Assembly: GCA_041946825.1 (NCBI GenBank)
Contig: JBHGBD010000021.1
Location: 17,630 to 81,629, forward strand
Source: CAZTHM01 sp041946825
GTDB lineage: Bacteria; Acidobacteriota; Terriglobia; UBA7540
Length of the DNA: 64,000 nucleotides
Direction of reading: 5' to 3'
Each line of letters begins with the position of its first letter. Position 1 is the stretch's first letter. This document shows, in pieces, positions 16,267 through 25,173 of the stretch. The notes beneath the pieces were generated by a model that was given only the letters and a program-made list of their open reading frames with translations, was not told where the DNA came from and searched no databases. The position numbers were made by a program, and so were the translations under genes.

Positions 16267-17580
16267 ATGCGAATCGCGGTCTTCGGTTTGGGCTACGTGG
16301 GCAGTGTTACCGGCGCGTGCCTGGCGCGCATGGGACACCGGGTTTATGGGGTTGACGTCGCCCCTGCCAAAGTCCAAATGATCAACGAGGGCCACTCGCC
16401 CATCATGGAGAAAGGGATGGAGCGTCTGGTTTCTCGCACCGTTCGCGCGGGGCTGTTCTCCGCGACGGTTCAGCCGTCGGAAGCCATGGCGCGCGCCGAC
16501 CTTTCACTGGTTTGCGTGGGCACGCCGTCGCGCCCGGACGGCCGCGCAGACCTGGAACACGTCTTACACGCCATCGACGAAATCGGCTACAGCTTGCGCC
16601 GGGCTGTGCGATTCCACACTGTGGCCGTACGCAGCACTGTCCCGCCCGGGACGATGGAAGGCGAGGTCATCCCGCTCCTCGAACGCCGCGCCGGCAAAAA
16701 AGCGGGGAAGGACTTCGGCGTTTGCTTTCATCCTGAATTCCTGAGAGAAGGGTCGTCGATTCATGACTTCTTCCACCCCCCTAAGACGGTGGTCGGCGCG
16801 CTCAATCCTCGCAGTGCGCGGCGGCTGGTCAGGCTCTGGCGGTCTGTCAGGGCGCCGCTTTTTGTGACCTCGTTAAAGGTCGCGGAGATAGTGAAATACG
16901 CCGACAATTCTTTTCACGCGCTGAAGGTCGCGTTTGCGAATGAGTTTGGGGCCATCTGTAAATCACTGGGCGTTGACAGTCACGAGGTGATGCGGATCTT
17001 TGTCGCTGACACCAAACTGAATATTTCGCCACTTTACCTGAAACCCGGATTCGCATTCGGCGGGCCGTGCCTGCCGAAAGACCTGCGCGCGATTGTTTCG
17101 ACGGCGGCGAAATCCGCGGTGGAAGTTCCACTTCTTTCCAGCGTTTTGTCGAGCAACTCCCGCCACCTGCGGCGGGCCATTGACCTGGTCCTGGCGGCGG
17201 GAGGGCAAAAGATTGCTGTCCTCGGTCTGGTCTTCAAATCCGATACCGACGATCTCCGCGAAAGCCCCGCCTGCAGCCTCGTGAAGGAATTGATCGCCGC
17301 GAAGAAGCAGGTCAAAATATTCGATCCCCGCGTTGATCCCGACCGCCTCTTTGGCGCCAACCGGGCGTTCCTAGAAACCATCCTTCCCGAGCTTCCAACC
17401 CTTCTAACCAAATCGCCTTCCGAGATGTTGAGATGGGCCGATGTTGTAGTCGTGGCAGGGAACCATCCCGAGTTTGGCGAAATCATCCACCGCTTGCGGC
17501 GAGGGCAAGTCCTCGTCGACCTCGTGCGGCTGCCCGACTCCATTCGCATCGGCAAAACGATCGTCCAAGGCCTCTGTTGA
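16267..17580 (+). CDS. algD: GDP-mannose 6-dehydrogenase, AlgD-like
   Basis: Converts GDP-mannose to GDP-mannuronic acid. The 437-residue product matches AlgD in length and carries FGLGYVGSVTGACLA at the N terminus, FHPEFLREGSS, KYADNSFHALK, and FGGPCLPKDLRA with the cysteine at residue 268, the same position as the catalytic Cys268 of Pseudomonas AlgD. The C-terminal FKSDTDDLRESP completes the family pattern. A UDP-glucose dehydrogenase role is less likely given these signatures. No alginate polymerase or epimerase lies in the window, so the uronic acid probably enters the local polymer. It has its own good promoter. Confidence 0.85.
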   Translation: MRIAVFGLGYVGSVTGACLARMGHRVYGVDVAPAKVQMINEGHSPIMEKGMERLVSRTVRAGLFSATVQPSEAMARADLSLVCVGTPSRPDGRADLEHVLHAIDEIGYSLRRAVRFHTVAVRSTVPPGTMEGEVIPLLERRAGKKAGKDFGVCFHPEFLREGSSIHDFFHPPKTVVGALNPRSARRLVRLWRSVRAPLFVTSLKVAEIVKYADNSFHALKVAFANEFGAICKSLGVDSHEVMRIFVADTKLNISPLYLKPGFAFGGPCLPKDLRAIVSTAAKSAVEVPLLSSVLSSNSRHLRRAIDLVLAAGGQKIAVLGLVFKSDTDDLRESPACSLVKELIAAKKQVKIFDPRVDPDRLFGANRAFLETILPELPTLLTKSPSEMLRWADVVVVAGNHPEFGEIIHRLRRGQVLVDLVRLPDSIRIGKTIVQGLC

Positions 17581-18076
17581 GGAGGCTAGGCGGCAGAAGT
17601 CTCGCGCTGGCCATATGACGCAGACACTCGCCATGCGCTCCAAGGAGAACGCCCCTCGTTTGTCTCCGCCGAATCTCGAAATAGGCCGGCAGGAACTTCA
17701 GCGATCCGCATGATTGACACGACGAGGAAGGAACCCTCAGACACGCGTTTTGTCAGCAGGCAGTGGGCCCGCTTTCCCAGTCTGAAGGGACTAAATGGCT
17801 GACACCTTGGCGCCTTCACGGCGCGGGTCAAATCCATAAAAGAAGTCCATGCCTGAAAAACGAACAACTGGTCGATCGGTCTGCTGGTCGCGTCCCCGAG
17901 GACCTATGACCCCGGTCGCGCCACTCACGATGCTCTCGCGACATTGGCTTGACAAAACGGCGAAGTCACGTGTACCGTTGGGGTTGTCTTCTCGGGTGCG
18001 TGGAAGTCCGGGGAGGGATGTTGTCCTGAAGTGTGACCCCTCCAGCAGTCCTGAGTCGAGACAAACGAGGAAATCC
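17581..18076. other. Long leader region before the export protein gene
   Basis: This 496-base stretch lies between the AlgD-like gene and the chosen GTG start of the export protein. It contains a promoter-like pair at 17949-17978 and a perfect five-pair hairpin around 17810. An open frame from 17849 runs into the export gene, but its extra 76 residues look non-coding and would not carry a signal peptide at the N terminus. Confidence 0.45.
17949..17978 (+). promoter_or_regulatory. Possible promoter of the export operon
   Basis: TTGACA (17949-17954) and TACCGT (17973-17978) are separated by 18 bases, about 100 bases before the GTG start at 18077. The -35 element is perfect but the -10 element is weak. 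Confidence 0.3.
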
Positions 18077-19186
18077 GTGCGTGCACGCCAAATCCTTCTT
18101 CAAGTGGTCGCCGTCCTTTCGGTCGGCGTGCTTATACTGGCGTCGGATGCCGCCGGGGCTGCCCAGAAGCCCGACTCGGAACCCCCTTCCGACACCCGAG
18201 TCGAGGCATCCCAGGAAGGTGAGGTTGACGCTCTAAGTCAAGATGCCGAGCCCACTGCTGCCGAAGAGGAACCGAACCCGGAGACCACTCCGGCGGAGGG
18301 AAACAAAAAGCAGATTTCAAATTATACCATTGGCCCGGAAGATGTTCTGGATGTGGACGTTTTCAACGTTCCGGAACTGCACAAGACGGTTCGCGTTTCC
18401 AACGATGGGACGATTGCACTGGCGCTTTTAGGGCATGTCAAAGCGGCCGGCCTGACCACCGAGCAACTGCGAAATGAACTCGAGAATAAATACGGTGAGA
18501 CTTACCTTCAGAACCCTCAAATCAGCGTGTTCGTGTCGGAGTTTCACGCTCAGCCTGTTTCGGTGATCGGCGCAGTGGAAAAACCGGGGCTCTATCAGCT
18601 CACCGGGCCACGGACCTTGATCGAGGTGCTTTCAATGGCCGGAGGCTTGGCCAAGCGGACCAGCGGTCTTGCAGGCAAGTACGTTTATGTAACCCGCAAA
18701 GGGGGGTTCGGCGACCTGCCCATGTCGGAGGGCATGCAGCTTGTGGCCCCGGATAGGCTCGAAATCATCATCTCCCGCCTCCTCTACTCTCGCGAGAATG
18801 CGCTCAATATCCAGATCCAGCCCCGTGATACCATCAGCGTGACCAAGGCGGACGTCGTTTATGTAGTCGGAGATGTGCGGAAGCCCGGCGGATTTGTCAT
18901 GGAGGACCGCGAGAACATAACGGTCTTGCAGGCATTGGCGATGGCCGAGGGGGCGCTGTCAACGGCGGCTAAGAATCGGGCCCGGATCATCCGCAAAGGC
19001 CCGGACGGTGAGCGCAGCGAAATCCCGGTTGATCTCGATAAGGTCCTATCAGGCAAATCGTCGGATGAAGTCCTGATGGCCAATGACATCCTGTTTGTTC
19101 CCAACAGCGCCGCCAAAACGGCCCTTAAACGGGGAGCCGAAACAACCATCGGGACAATCAGCGGTATTCTGATTTACAGGCGCTAG
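18077..19186 (+). CDS. Polysaccharide export protein, Wza-like, with SLBB domains
   Basis: Forms the outer-membrane/periplasmic export channel for the polymer. I start it at a GTG with ACGAGG six bases upstream, which puts a signal peptide (VRARQILLQVV..., ending near AGAAQ) at the N terminus; the frame is open further up to 17849. After an acidic linker, a Poly_export domain begins at YTIGPEDVLDVDVF, followed by two SLBB-type segments (VSVIGAVEKPGLYQL and VYVVGDVRKPGGFVM). No lipobox cysteine is seen, unlike classical Wza, so it may be soluble in the periplasm or anchored otherwise. It is directly followed by the Wzc-like kinase. Confidence 0.9.
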   Translation: MRARQILLQVVAVLSVGVLILASDAAGAAQKPDSEPPSDTRVEASQEGEVDALSQDAEPTAAEEEPNPETTPAEGNKKQISNYTIGPEDVLDVDVFNVPELHKTVRVSNDGTIALALLGHVKAAGLTTEQLRNELENKYGETYLQNPQISVFVSEFHAQPVSVIGAVEKPGLYQLTGPRTLIEVLSMAGGLAKRTSGLAGKYVYVTRKGGFGDLPMSEGMQLVAPDRLEIIISRLLYSRENALNIQIQPRDTISVTKADVVYVVGDVRKPGGFVMEDRENITVLQALAMAEGALSTAAKNRARIIRKGPDGERSEIPVDLDKVLSGKSSDEVLMANDILFVPNSAAKTALKRGAETTIGTISGILIYRR

Positions 19187-19215
19187 GCCCCTGTCCCTGC
19201 CGCAAGAGGAAATTG

Positions 19216-21525
19216 ATGGACGAAATCGAATTGCACCAGCGTGGTCGCACGCCAATCATCCCTTCTTCCGACGCCCGGCCGCTCGAGTCGCCTGACATTG
19301 TCGATGTGTCGACGGAGGAATTGCGCCACCTGCTCGATTACTGGCGCATCATCGTCAAGCGGCGCTGGGTGGTGCTGACATGCCTCCTGATTGTCTTTTC
19401 TACAGTCGCGATCGGGACCCTGAAACAGAAGCCCATTTATCAGGGTAAAGTCGTTGTGGAGATCAACCCCGAGCAGCCGAACGTATTAAATTTCAAAGAG
19501 GTGTTGCAGATCAGCACCGTGGACGTGGACAGTTATCGCGAGACTCAGTACAAGGTCCTGCAGAGCCGGACGCTTGCCGATCGGGTTATTCAAACTCTCC
19601 ATCTCTACCAGAACCCGGAATTCTACAAGTCTCGGATGCTGTTTGGCTTGATTGAATCTGATCCTGACAAGATTCCCCTTCCGTCGGACCTTGGCCCGCC
19701 GGATACCCGGTCGAAAGCATACCAGAATACCCTCAAGCATTTTTCGGCCTCGTTGGATATTCAACCTGTCCGGCGCAGCAATCTGGTCGAGGTGGTGTTT
19801 CTTTCTGAAGACCCGAAGTTGGCCGTGCGCGTCGCGAACCAGCTCGCGGCGGACTACATCGATCAGAATTTGCAGGTTAAATGGGACGAGACAGTGAAAG
19901 CCTCGGAATGGCTCCAGGGCCAGCTCGTGGGGCTGAAAGCCAAACTCGAAAAATCGGAAGATACCTTACAGGCATACGCGCAGGCCAACTCCATCCTTTT
20001 TGTGGAAGAGAAGAAGAACCTCGTCAACGAGCGATTGGGCCAACTTCAGGAAGCTTACACTAAGGCGCAGGCAGAGAGATTCCAAAAGGAAGCCGCTTAC
20101 AGCCTCGTACAGGCAGGCAAGGTCCAAGACCTGCCAGGCTTCCTTTCCAACCGATTAATCCAGGACTTGGCGGTTCGCATCTCGGACTTGGAGCGCGAGT
20201 ATGCCCAATTGACGTCGACAGTAAAACCGGACTACCCGAAGGCAGTAGCGCTCAAGAATCAGATCGACAACTTGCAGGCGTCACTCGACCGCCAAAAAAG
20301 GGCCCTTGCGCAGAACGTTGTGGATGAATATCTGTCGGCGAGTGCCAATGAGAAATACCTGGCGCAGGCGTTGGAGGCCCAGAAGAAGGAAGTCAACGAA
20401 ATCGCCGAGAAGTCAATCCAATACAACATCTTGAAGCGCGAGGTCGATACCAGCAAACAACTCTACGAAGGCCTGCTCCAGCGCCTGAAAGAGGCCCAGG
20501 TTTCTGCCGGGTTGAAAGCCAGCAACGTCCGTATCGTGGATCCCGCCGAGGAACCGAAAGATCCAGTCAAGCCGCGCGTCGTCCTGAACCTTGCTCTCGG
20601 CGTCATACTCGGTCTTGGGTTTGGCATCTCACTGGCGCTCTTCCAGGAGTATTTGGACAACACGCTCAAGACGCCGGACGAGGTCGAATCACTCCTGCGG
20701 CTCCCCTCGCTCGGCCTGCTGCCTTCCATCCTGTCCAACGGCGCTGGTAAGAATGACGAGGTCAAGATTGTCCCCGCCACCGACGAAGTGGAGCTCGCCC
20801 CGGCGATCCAGACGAATCCGGCTTTCCAGGAAGCCTTCCGCTCCCTTCGCACTTCGATTTTGCTTTCTGCCAACCCCGTGCCCAAGATGATCCTTATCAC
20901 CAGCGCCCTGCCTGGGGAAGGCAAAACCACGACGACGGTTAACTTGGGGGCGACGCTGGCTAGCTTGGGGAACCGGGTAGTGATTGTTGACTGCGACATG
21001 CGGCGGCCCGCCTGCCATCGCTCGACGGGGGTGCGAAACAGTCCTGGGTTTGTGCAATGCTTGACAGGACACGTGGAACTCACTGAGGCCATCCTGCCTG
21101 TGCCTGGGGTGACCAACTTGAGCGTCATTCCCTGTGGCCCCATTCCCCCCAATCCAGCCGAAGTCCTTTCCTCCCCACTGACCGCGGAGTCGTTACGCAA
21201 GCTGCGCGCGGATTTCGAATACGTGCTGGTGGATTCTCCTCCCTTGTTGAGTGTGTCGGACAGCCGAATTCTGGCCACCCTTACTGATGCGGTCGTCCTT
21301 ATTGCCCGTGCTCATTCGACGCCCTATGATGCTGTACGGCGCGCCCGGACGCTACTTTATGGTGCTGGAGCGAGAATTCTGGGCGTGGCGCTTAACGATG
21401 TGGACATCCGCCGGGACGGATACGCCTACAGCCATTACTATCGGTATGGGTACGAGTATGGATACGGTTATGGGTATGGCAGCCATCCCCCGGAGGAGTC
21501 CGACCACCGCGAAGAAAAGGCCTAG
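19216..21525 (+). CDS. Wzc-like chain-length determinant and tyrosine autokinase
   Basis: Couples polymer export to assembly and controls chain length. The product of about 769 residues has a first membrane helix near residues 56-75, a long coiled-coil periplasmic region, a second helix near 455-478, and a cytoplasmic BY-kinase domain. The kinase has Walker A in ALPGEGKTTTTVNLG, Walker A' in VVIVDCDMRRP and Walker B in YVLVDSPPLL. The C terminus holds an unusual Tyr/Gly cluster (YSHYYRYGYEYGYGYGYG), the expected autophosphorylation tail. The ATG at 19216 follows AGAGGAAAT; an adjacent TTG at 19213 is the alternative. It follows the export channel gene by 29 bases. Confidence 0.93.
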   Translation: MDEIELHQRGRTPIIPSSDARPLESPDIVDVSTEELRHLLDYWRIIVKRRWVVLTCLLIVFSTVAIGTLKQKPIYQGKVVVEINPEQPNVLNFKEVLQISTVDVDSYRETQYKVLQSRTLADRVIQTLHLYQNPEFYKSRMLFGLIESDPDKIPLPSDLGPPDTRSKAYQNTLKHFSASLDIQPVRRSNLVEVVFLSEDPKLAVRVANQLAADYIDQNLQVKWDETVKASEWLQGQLVGLKAKLEKSEDTLQAYAQANSILFVEEKKNLVNERLGQLQEAYTKAQAERFQKEAAYSLVQAGKVQDLPGFLSNRLIQDLAVRISDLEREYAQLTSTVKPDYPKAVALKNQIDNLQASLDRQKRALAQNVVDEYLSASANEKYLAQALEAQKKEVNEIAEKSIQYNILKREVDTSKQLYEGLLQRLKEAQVSAGLKASNVRIVDPAEEPKDPVKPRVVLNLALGVILGLGFGISLALFQEYLDNTLKTPDEVESLLRLPSLGLLPSILSNGAGKNDEVKIVPATDEVELAPAIQTNPAFQEAFRSLRTSILLSANPVPKMILITSALPGEGKTTTTVNLGATLASLGNRVVIVDCDMRRPACHRSTGVRNSPGFVQCLTGHVELTEAILPVPGVTNLSVIPCGPIPPNPAEVLSSPLTAESLRKLRADFEYVLVDSPPLLSVSDSRILATLTDAVVLIARAHSTPYDAVRRARTLLYGAGARILGVALNDVDIRRDGYAYSHYYRYGYEYGYGYGYGSHPPEESDHREEKA

Positions 21526-21708
21526 GATTCCGACCTGCTCATTCAGCATCTATGCGCGCCAATTCAATTGCCATGCCGGCCGGGGTGAGTCCGGGCGGGA
21601 AGGACGTTCAACTTCTTGCCCCGCCGGAAGGCAACGCAGGGGGGAATCTGCGGGCCCGAGGCCGTTCGCAAGTTCGAAGGTAAGACTCGAGGAGAATCAG
21701 GAAAGCTG

Positions 21709-23247
21709 ATGGCCCGGCCACTGGAGATCCACGGAGGCTTGCTCGCCCGCAATACCGCCCTCAATCTCGCGGGGCATGCGATCCCCCTGCTCGTGGGACT
21801 GGCGTCCATTCCTTACGTTGTCCGAGGCTTGGGCAGCGCCGGATTCGGCGTTCTTTCCATCGCCTGGGTCCTGTTGGGCTATTTCAGCTTGTTTGACTTG
21901 GGGCTGGGCCGTGCCACGACCAAGTTTGTGGCCGAGGCTTTGGGGCGGGGCGAACTGCATCGTCTCCCTGGACTGGTTTGGACGTCCCTGGCATCTCAAC
22001 TTGCCTTTGGGTTGATTGGGAGCTTGGTAGTTGGGGTCTTTGTCCCGGTTCTGGTGGAACGAATTCTCAAGACCCCGCCGGAACTCATCGCTGACACCAA
22101 GTTCAGCTTCTGGCTGCTGGCCGCCTCCCTGCCCATTGTCCTGGCCACGACGGCGTTTCGGAGCATCCTCGAATCCGCTCAGCGGTTCGACCTGGTAAAT
22201 TGTGTCAAGGTTCCCGCCAACATCTCGGTGTTTCTCCTTCCGGCATTGGCGCTGGCCATCGGGTGGCACCTGCCCGGGATCGTGCTCCTGCTGATTCTTT
22301 CGCGTCTCGTGGCCACTTTCGCTTACCTGGCGCTCTGCCTGAAGGAATTCCCCGTTCTCGGCCGCAACCTGGCCGTTGATTCCTCCTTGCTTCGCCCACT
22401 CTTGAGTTACGGCGGCTGGGTGACGGTTTCCGGGGTCGTCAGTCCGATTCTGGTCAATCTTGATCGCTTTGTGATCGGGGCCATTGTCTCGATGGCGGCG
22501 GTCGGTTACTACACGGCTCCGGCGGAAGTTGTCGGGCGGCTTTCCATTTTTCCTGGCAGCCTGGTAATTACGCTCTTCCCGGCCTTCAGCAGCCTGGAAG
22601 CTTGGGGCGCGCGTGAGCGTTTGGAGTCGCTCTACGGTCGTTCCGTCAAGTTCCTGCTGCTCACCCTTGGCCCCGCTCTCGTCTTGCTCATGGTCTTTGC
22701 CCGGGAGATCCTCCAGGTGTGGCTGGGCGCGGACTTTGCGGCAAGGAGCACGTCGGTCTTGCAGATTCTGGCCGTGGGAGTGCTTTTGAATTCCTTGGCC
22801 TTGATTCCGTTTACTCTGATCCAAGGGCTTGGGCGGCCTGACGTTACCGCCAAGTTCCACCTGCTCGAGTTACCGCTGTATGTGGGGCTCCTGTGGTTAC
22901 TCGTCAAGGAATGGGGGATTTCAGGCGCCGCCCTGGCGTGGACGTTGCGAGTAGGCTTCGACGCTTTGCTCCTCTTCGCGGCCGCCTGGCGGCTCAAGCT
23001 CGCTGCCTTGCGTTCTTTAGCTGATAACGGGGTTGGAAGAAGCCTGCTGGCTGTCGTGACCCTCGGTGTCCTTCTGTTACTCACTCTCACGCTTGCACCA
23101 TTGCTGTTTACGAGGATTGCTTTGACGGGTGCCTTCCTGGCGACCTTCGGCGTAGCCACCTGGGTTCTGGTTCTCGATAGTCGGGACAGGATGTTTATCG
23201 CTGGCACGGCCGATCAAGTTCTATCAAGCCTCCGGGGTGCCCAGTGA
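21709..23247 (+). CDS. Polysaccharide flippase, Wzx/MATE-like
   Basis: Moves the lipid-linked repeat unit across the inner membrane. The 512-residue product has about 12-14 hydrophobic helices and the N-terminal pattern of the Polysacc_synt family (NTALNLAGHAIPLLVGLASI and LGSAGFGVLSIAW, with FDLGLGRATTKFVAEALG). The ATG at 21709 with AGGA upstream is preferred over an upstream in-frame ATG at 21616, whose extra 31 residues are hydrophilic and not family-like. It overlaps the open frame of the next gene, which I start at 23291. Confidence 0.9.
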   Translation: MARPLEIHGGLLARNTALNLAGHAIPLLVGLASIPYVVRGLGSAGFGVLSIAWVLLGYFSLFDLGLGRATTKFVAEALGRGELHRLPGLVWTSLASQLAFGLIGSLVVGVFVPVLVERILKTPPELIADTKFSFWLLAASLPIVLATTAFRSILESAQRFDLVNCVKVPANISVFLLPALALAIGWHLPGIVLLLILSRLVATFAYLALCLKEFPVLGRNLAVDSSLLRPLLSYGGWVTVSGVVSPILVNLDRFVIGAIVSMAAVGYYTAPAEVVGRLSIFPGSLVITLFPAFSSLEAWGARERLESLYGRSVKFLLLTLGPALVLLMVFAREILQVWLGADFAARSTSVLQILAVGVLLNSLALIPFTLIQGLGRPDVTAKFHLLELPLYVGLLWLLVKEWGISGAALAWTLRVGFDALLLFAAAWRLKLAALRSLADNGVGRSLLAVVTLGVLLLLTLTLAPLLFTRIALTGAFLATFGVATWVLVLDSRDRMFIAGTADQVLSSLRGAQ

Positions 23248-23290
23248 GGGATACCGGCTTCCAACGTCAATACGATTACGGAGGCATGGT

Positions 23291-24790
23291 GTGATTCGGT
23301 CGGCGGCTCCCCTTGAAAGCGATTCGGGCCCGGAAACGAGGAATCACCTCCCAGTGATGGTTGGCCTGCTGGCAATCATCACCATGCTCAGCGTTTCGAT
23401 CCTCCTTGGTATTGTTCCTTCAATCAGCCTCCTTACCGTCCTGCTCTCCGGGGCCGCGGCGGGCTTTGTTCTCCTGCAGACTGGAAGAGGATACGACCTC
23501 CTCCACCCTGTTCGCGTGTTCGGATTCATTTGGTGTTTTTGCCTTGCTCTGGCCTCCCTCCGATTGGTCACGGTCCTTTCGGTCTGGAGTTTCGAGATGT
23601 GGGTGTATGTTTTCGGCGCTCTGATTTGTTTCACCGTGGGATTCTGGGTGGCATCCCGGCATCTGGCTCGCGTGTGGGGTCTCCCAAAGGGCCGCGTCGC
23701 GCAGGAGTTTCCAACCGTAGAACTGCTTCCCACTGGGCGGACGCTCTTGGTGGCCCTAATATGCCTCGTATTGGGAATCGTGTCGCTCGCTTATCAGTAC
23801 CGGGCCATCGGAGAAATCCCCGTCCTTGCCCGCGACATCAACGAGGCGAGAACCACGTTCATGGCAACGGCCAGCCAGTGGAGGCACCCGGAGTTTGACA
23901 CCCTGTTTAACAAGTTCGTCATCCTCTTCGGTGTGTTTTGCAAATATGCTGCTTTTTTGGGGACCATCGTTCTGATCCAAAAGACGCGCAAGACGAGATT
24001 TCAGCAAATCGTGGCGTGGTCGGTGACGATATTCGGATTGATGGGGTACGGGTCGCTGGGTGGCCGCGGTTTCCTTTTTGAATACATGGTCTTCTCGCTG
24101 GTCATTTTTCATTACCTTCGCCGTCGGATTCGCTTAAAGGAGATGATCGTTGCCAGTGTTCTATTGCTTTTGTTCATCTCCTTTGCAGGCTATTACCGGA
24201 CGGCTGTGGGAGACCCCACGGCGGCCTACGACCGTGCCAAGCGCATTTCCAAATTCCCGGAAGGTCAATTCTGGGACAGCATCGCTTTCGGCTATTTCTC
24301 AGCGACATGTCCGCTGGAAGTCTTTTACAGATTGACACAGGATCTACCGGCACTGCGCCGGCCCTCCGCCGGTTTTCTCTTCTACTCTCTCCACCGTTTT
24401 GTGCCCCGCGAAAACATCGAAGAACTGGCCGCGCTCCTCTATACGGGAGAAATGATTACGCCGACGTTCCTGGGTGAATTCTACGGGGACTTTGGCGCAA
24501 TGGGAGTCTTTCTGGGACCTCTTATCCTCGGGATTTGTTATGGGTATGTCTATTGCCGGGCCAAACGGTACAGAAGCCTTTACTGGCTCTGCGTTCAGGG
24601 AATTATGGTGCAGAATTTGGCTTACTTTCCTCATGTGAACTTCTTTTCACAAAACGTCAACTGGATGTGGGACCTGATGAACTTGGCCTTGCTGACGTGG
24701 GTTGCGAGGCGGGGAATCCTGAGCGATTTCTCAATGCATCGTCAGCACGGGATGGGAAGAGTGGCGCCAGTTCTTGGTCGCTCACGATGA
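23291..24790 (+). CDS. O-antigen/exopolysaccharide polymerase, Wzy-like
   Basis: Probably joins repeat units in the periplasm. The 499-residue product has about 10-12 membrane helices and a large polar loop near residues 290-370 (YYRTAVGDPTAAYDRAKRIS), the usual Wzy layout; sequence families of Wzy are too divergent for a closer match. The GTG at 23291 has GGAGG seven bases upstream, while the open frame extends to a GTG at 23237 inside the flippase gene. Its place between the flippase and the secreted protein, next to the Wza and Wzc genes, supports the role. Confidence 0.75.
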   Translation: MIRSAAPLESDSGPETRNHLPVMVGLLAIITMLSVSILLGIVPSISLLTVLLSGAAAGFVLLQTGRGYDLLHPVRVFGFIWCFCLALASLRLVTVLSVWSFEMWVYVFGALICFTVGFWVASRHLARVWGLPKGRVAQEFPTVELLPTGRTLLVALICLVLGIVSLAYQYRAIGEIPVLARDINEARTTFMATASQWRHPEFDTLFNKFVILFGVFCKYAAFLGTIVLIQKTRKTRFQQIVAWSVTIFGLMGYGSLGGRGFLFEYMVFSLVIFHYLRRRIRLKEMIVASVLLLLFISFAGYYRTAVGDPTAAYDRAKRISKFPEGQFWDSIAFGYFSATCPLEVFYRLTQDLPALRRPSAGFLFYSLHRFVPRENIEELAALLYTGEMITPTFLGEFYGDFGAMGVFLGPLILGICYGYVYCRAKRYRSLYWLCVQGIMVQNLAYFPHVNFFSQNVNWMWDLMNLALLTWVARRGILSDFSMHRQHGMGRVAPVLGRSR

Positions 24791-25173
24791 CTTGTCAGAG
24801 TTCGAGACTCGCCCTGGGCCCCGCAGACCGGTGAGTCGCGTTTGGAAGGTTGCCCCGTGAGGTTGCCGGGATTGCAGAAACTGTAGTGGATGGGACTGTG
24901 GTTGTGATCTTTCCCGTTGATGTGGGACGTTCATGGGATCACAATGGAAAATGCCCTGGGCCTAGGAAACACATCTGATCTGAACGCTGATCTTGGTGAA
25001 TGTTTGCGTGTCGAGGGCTAAACGACTGCGTTGATTGCAGGACCTTGTTGAGCGGACTTCAAATCACCCCCCTTCTTCCCCCAAGAACCAGGGCAACTCC
25101 AGACCGAGTTCTGAGGACCGGCCAGCCGAGGTCAAAACTCACTCGATTATTCGATTTGGGAGGGACTGCGAAT
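24791..25173. other. Intergenic region before the secreted protein
   Basis: This 383-base gap contains GTGATC and GATCAC arms about 27 bases apart around 24905-24943, which could be an operator or a weak stem. I find no clear promoter or gene. An open frame extends the next gene upstream to 25000, but the signal peptide begins at 25174. Confidence 0.4.

Noticed and set aside
17849..18076. Upstream extension of the Wza-like gene
   Set aside because: It contains a promoter-like pair, lacks a signal peptide at its N terminus, and a good ribosome site exists at the GTG of 18077.
21697..22860. Minus-strand open frame of 387 residues
   Set aside because: It is antisense to the flippase; its Gln/Arg-rich composition is what results from reading hydrophobic helices backwards.
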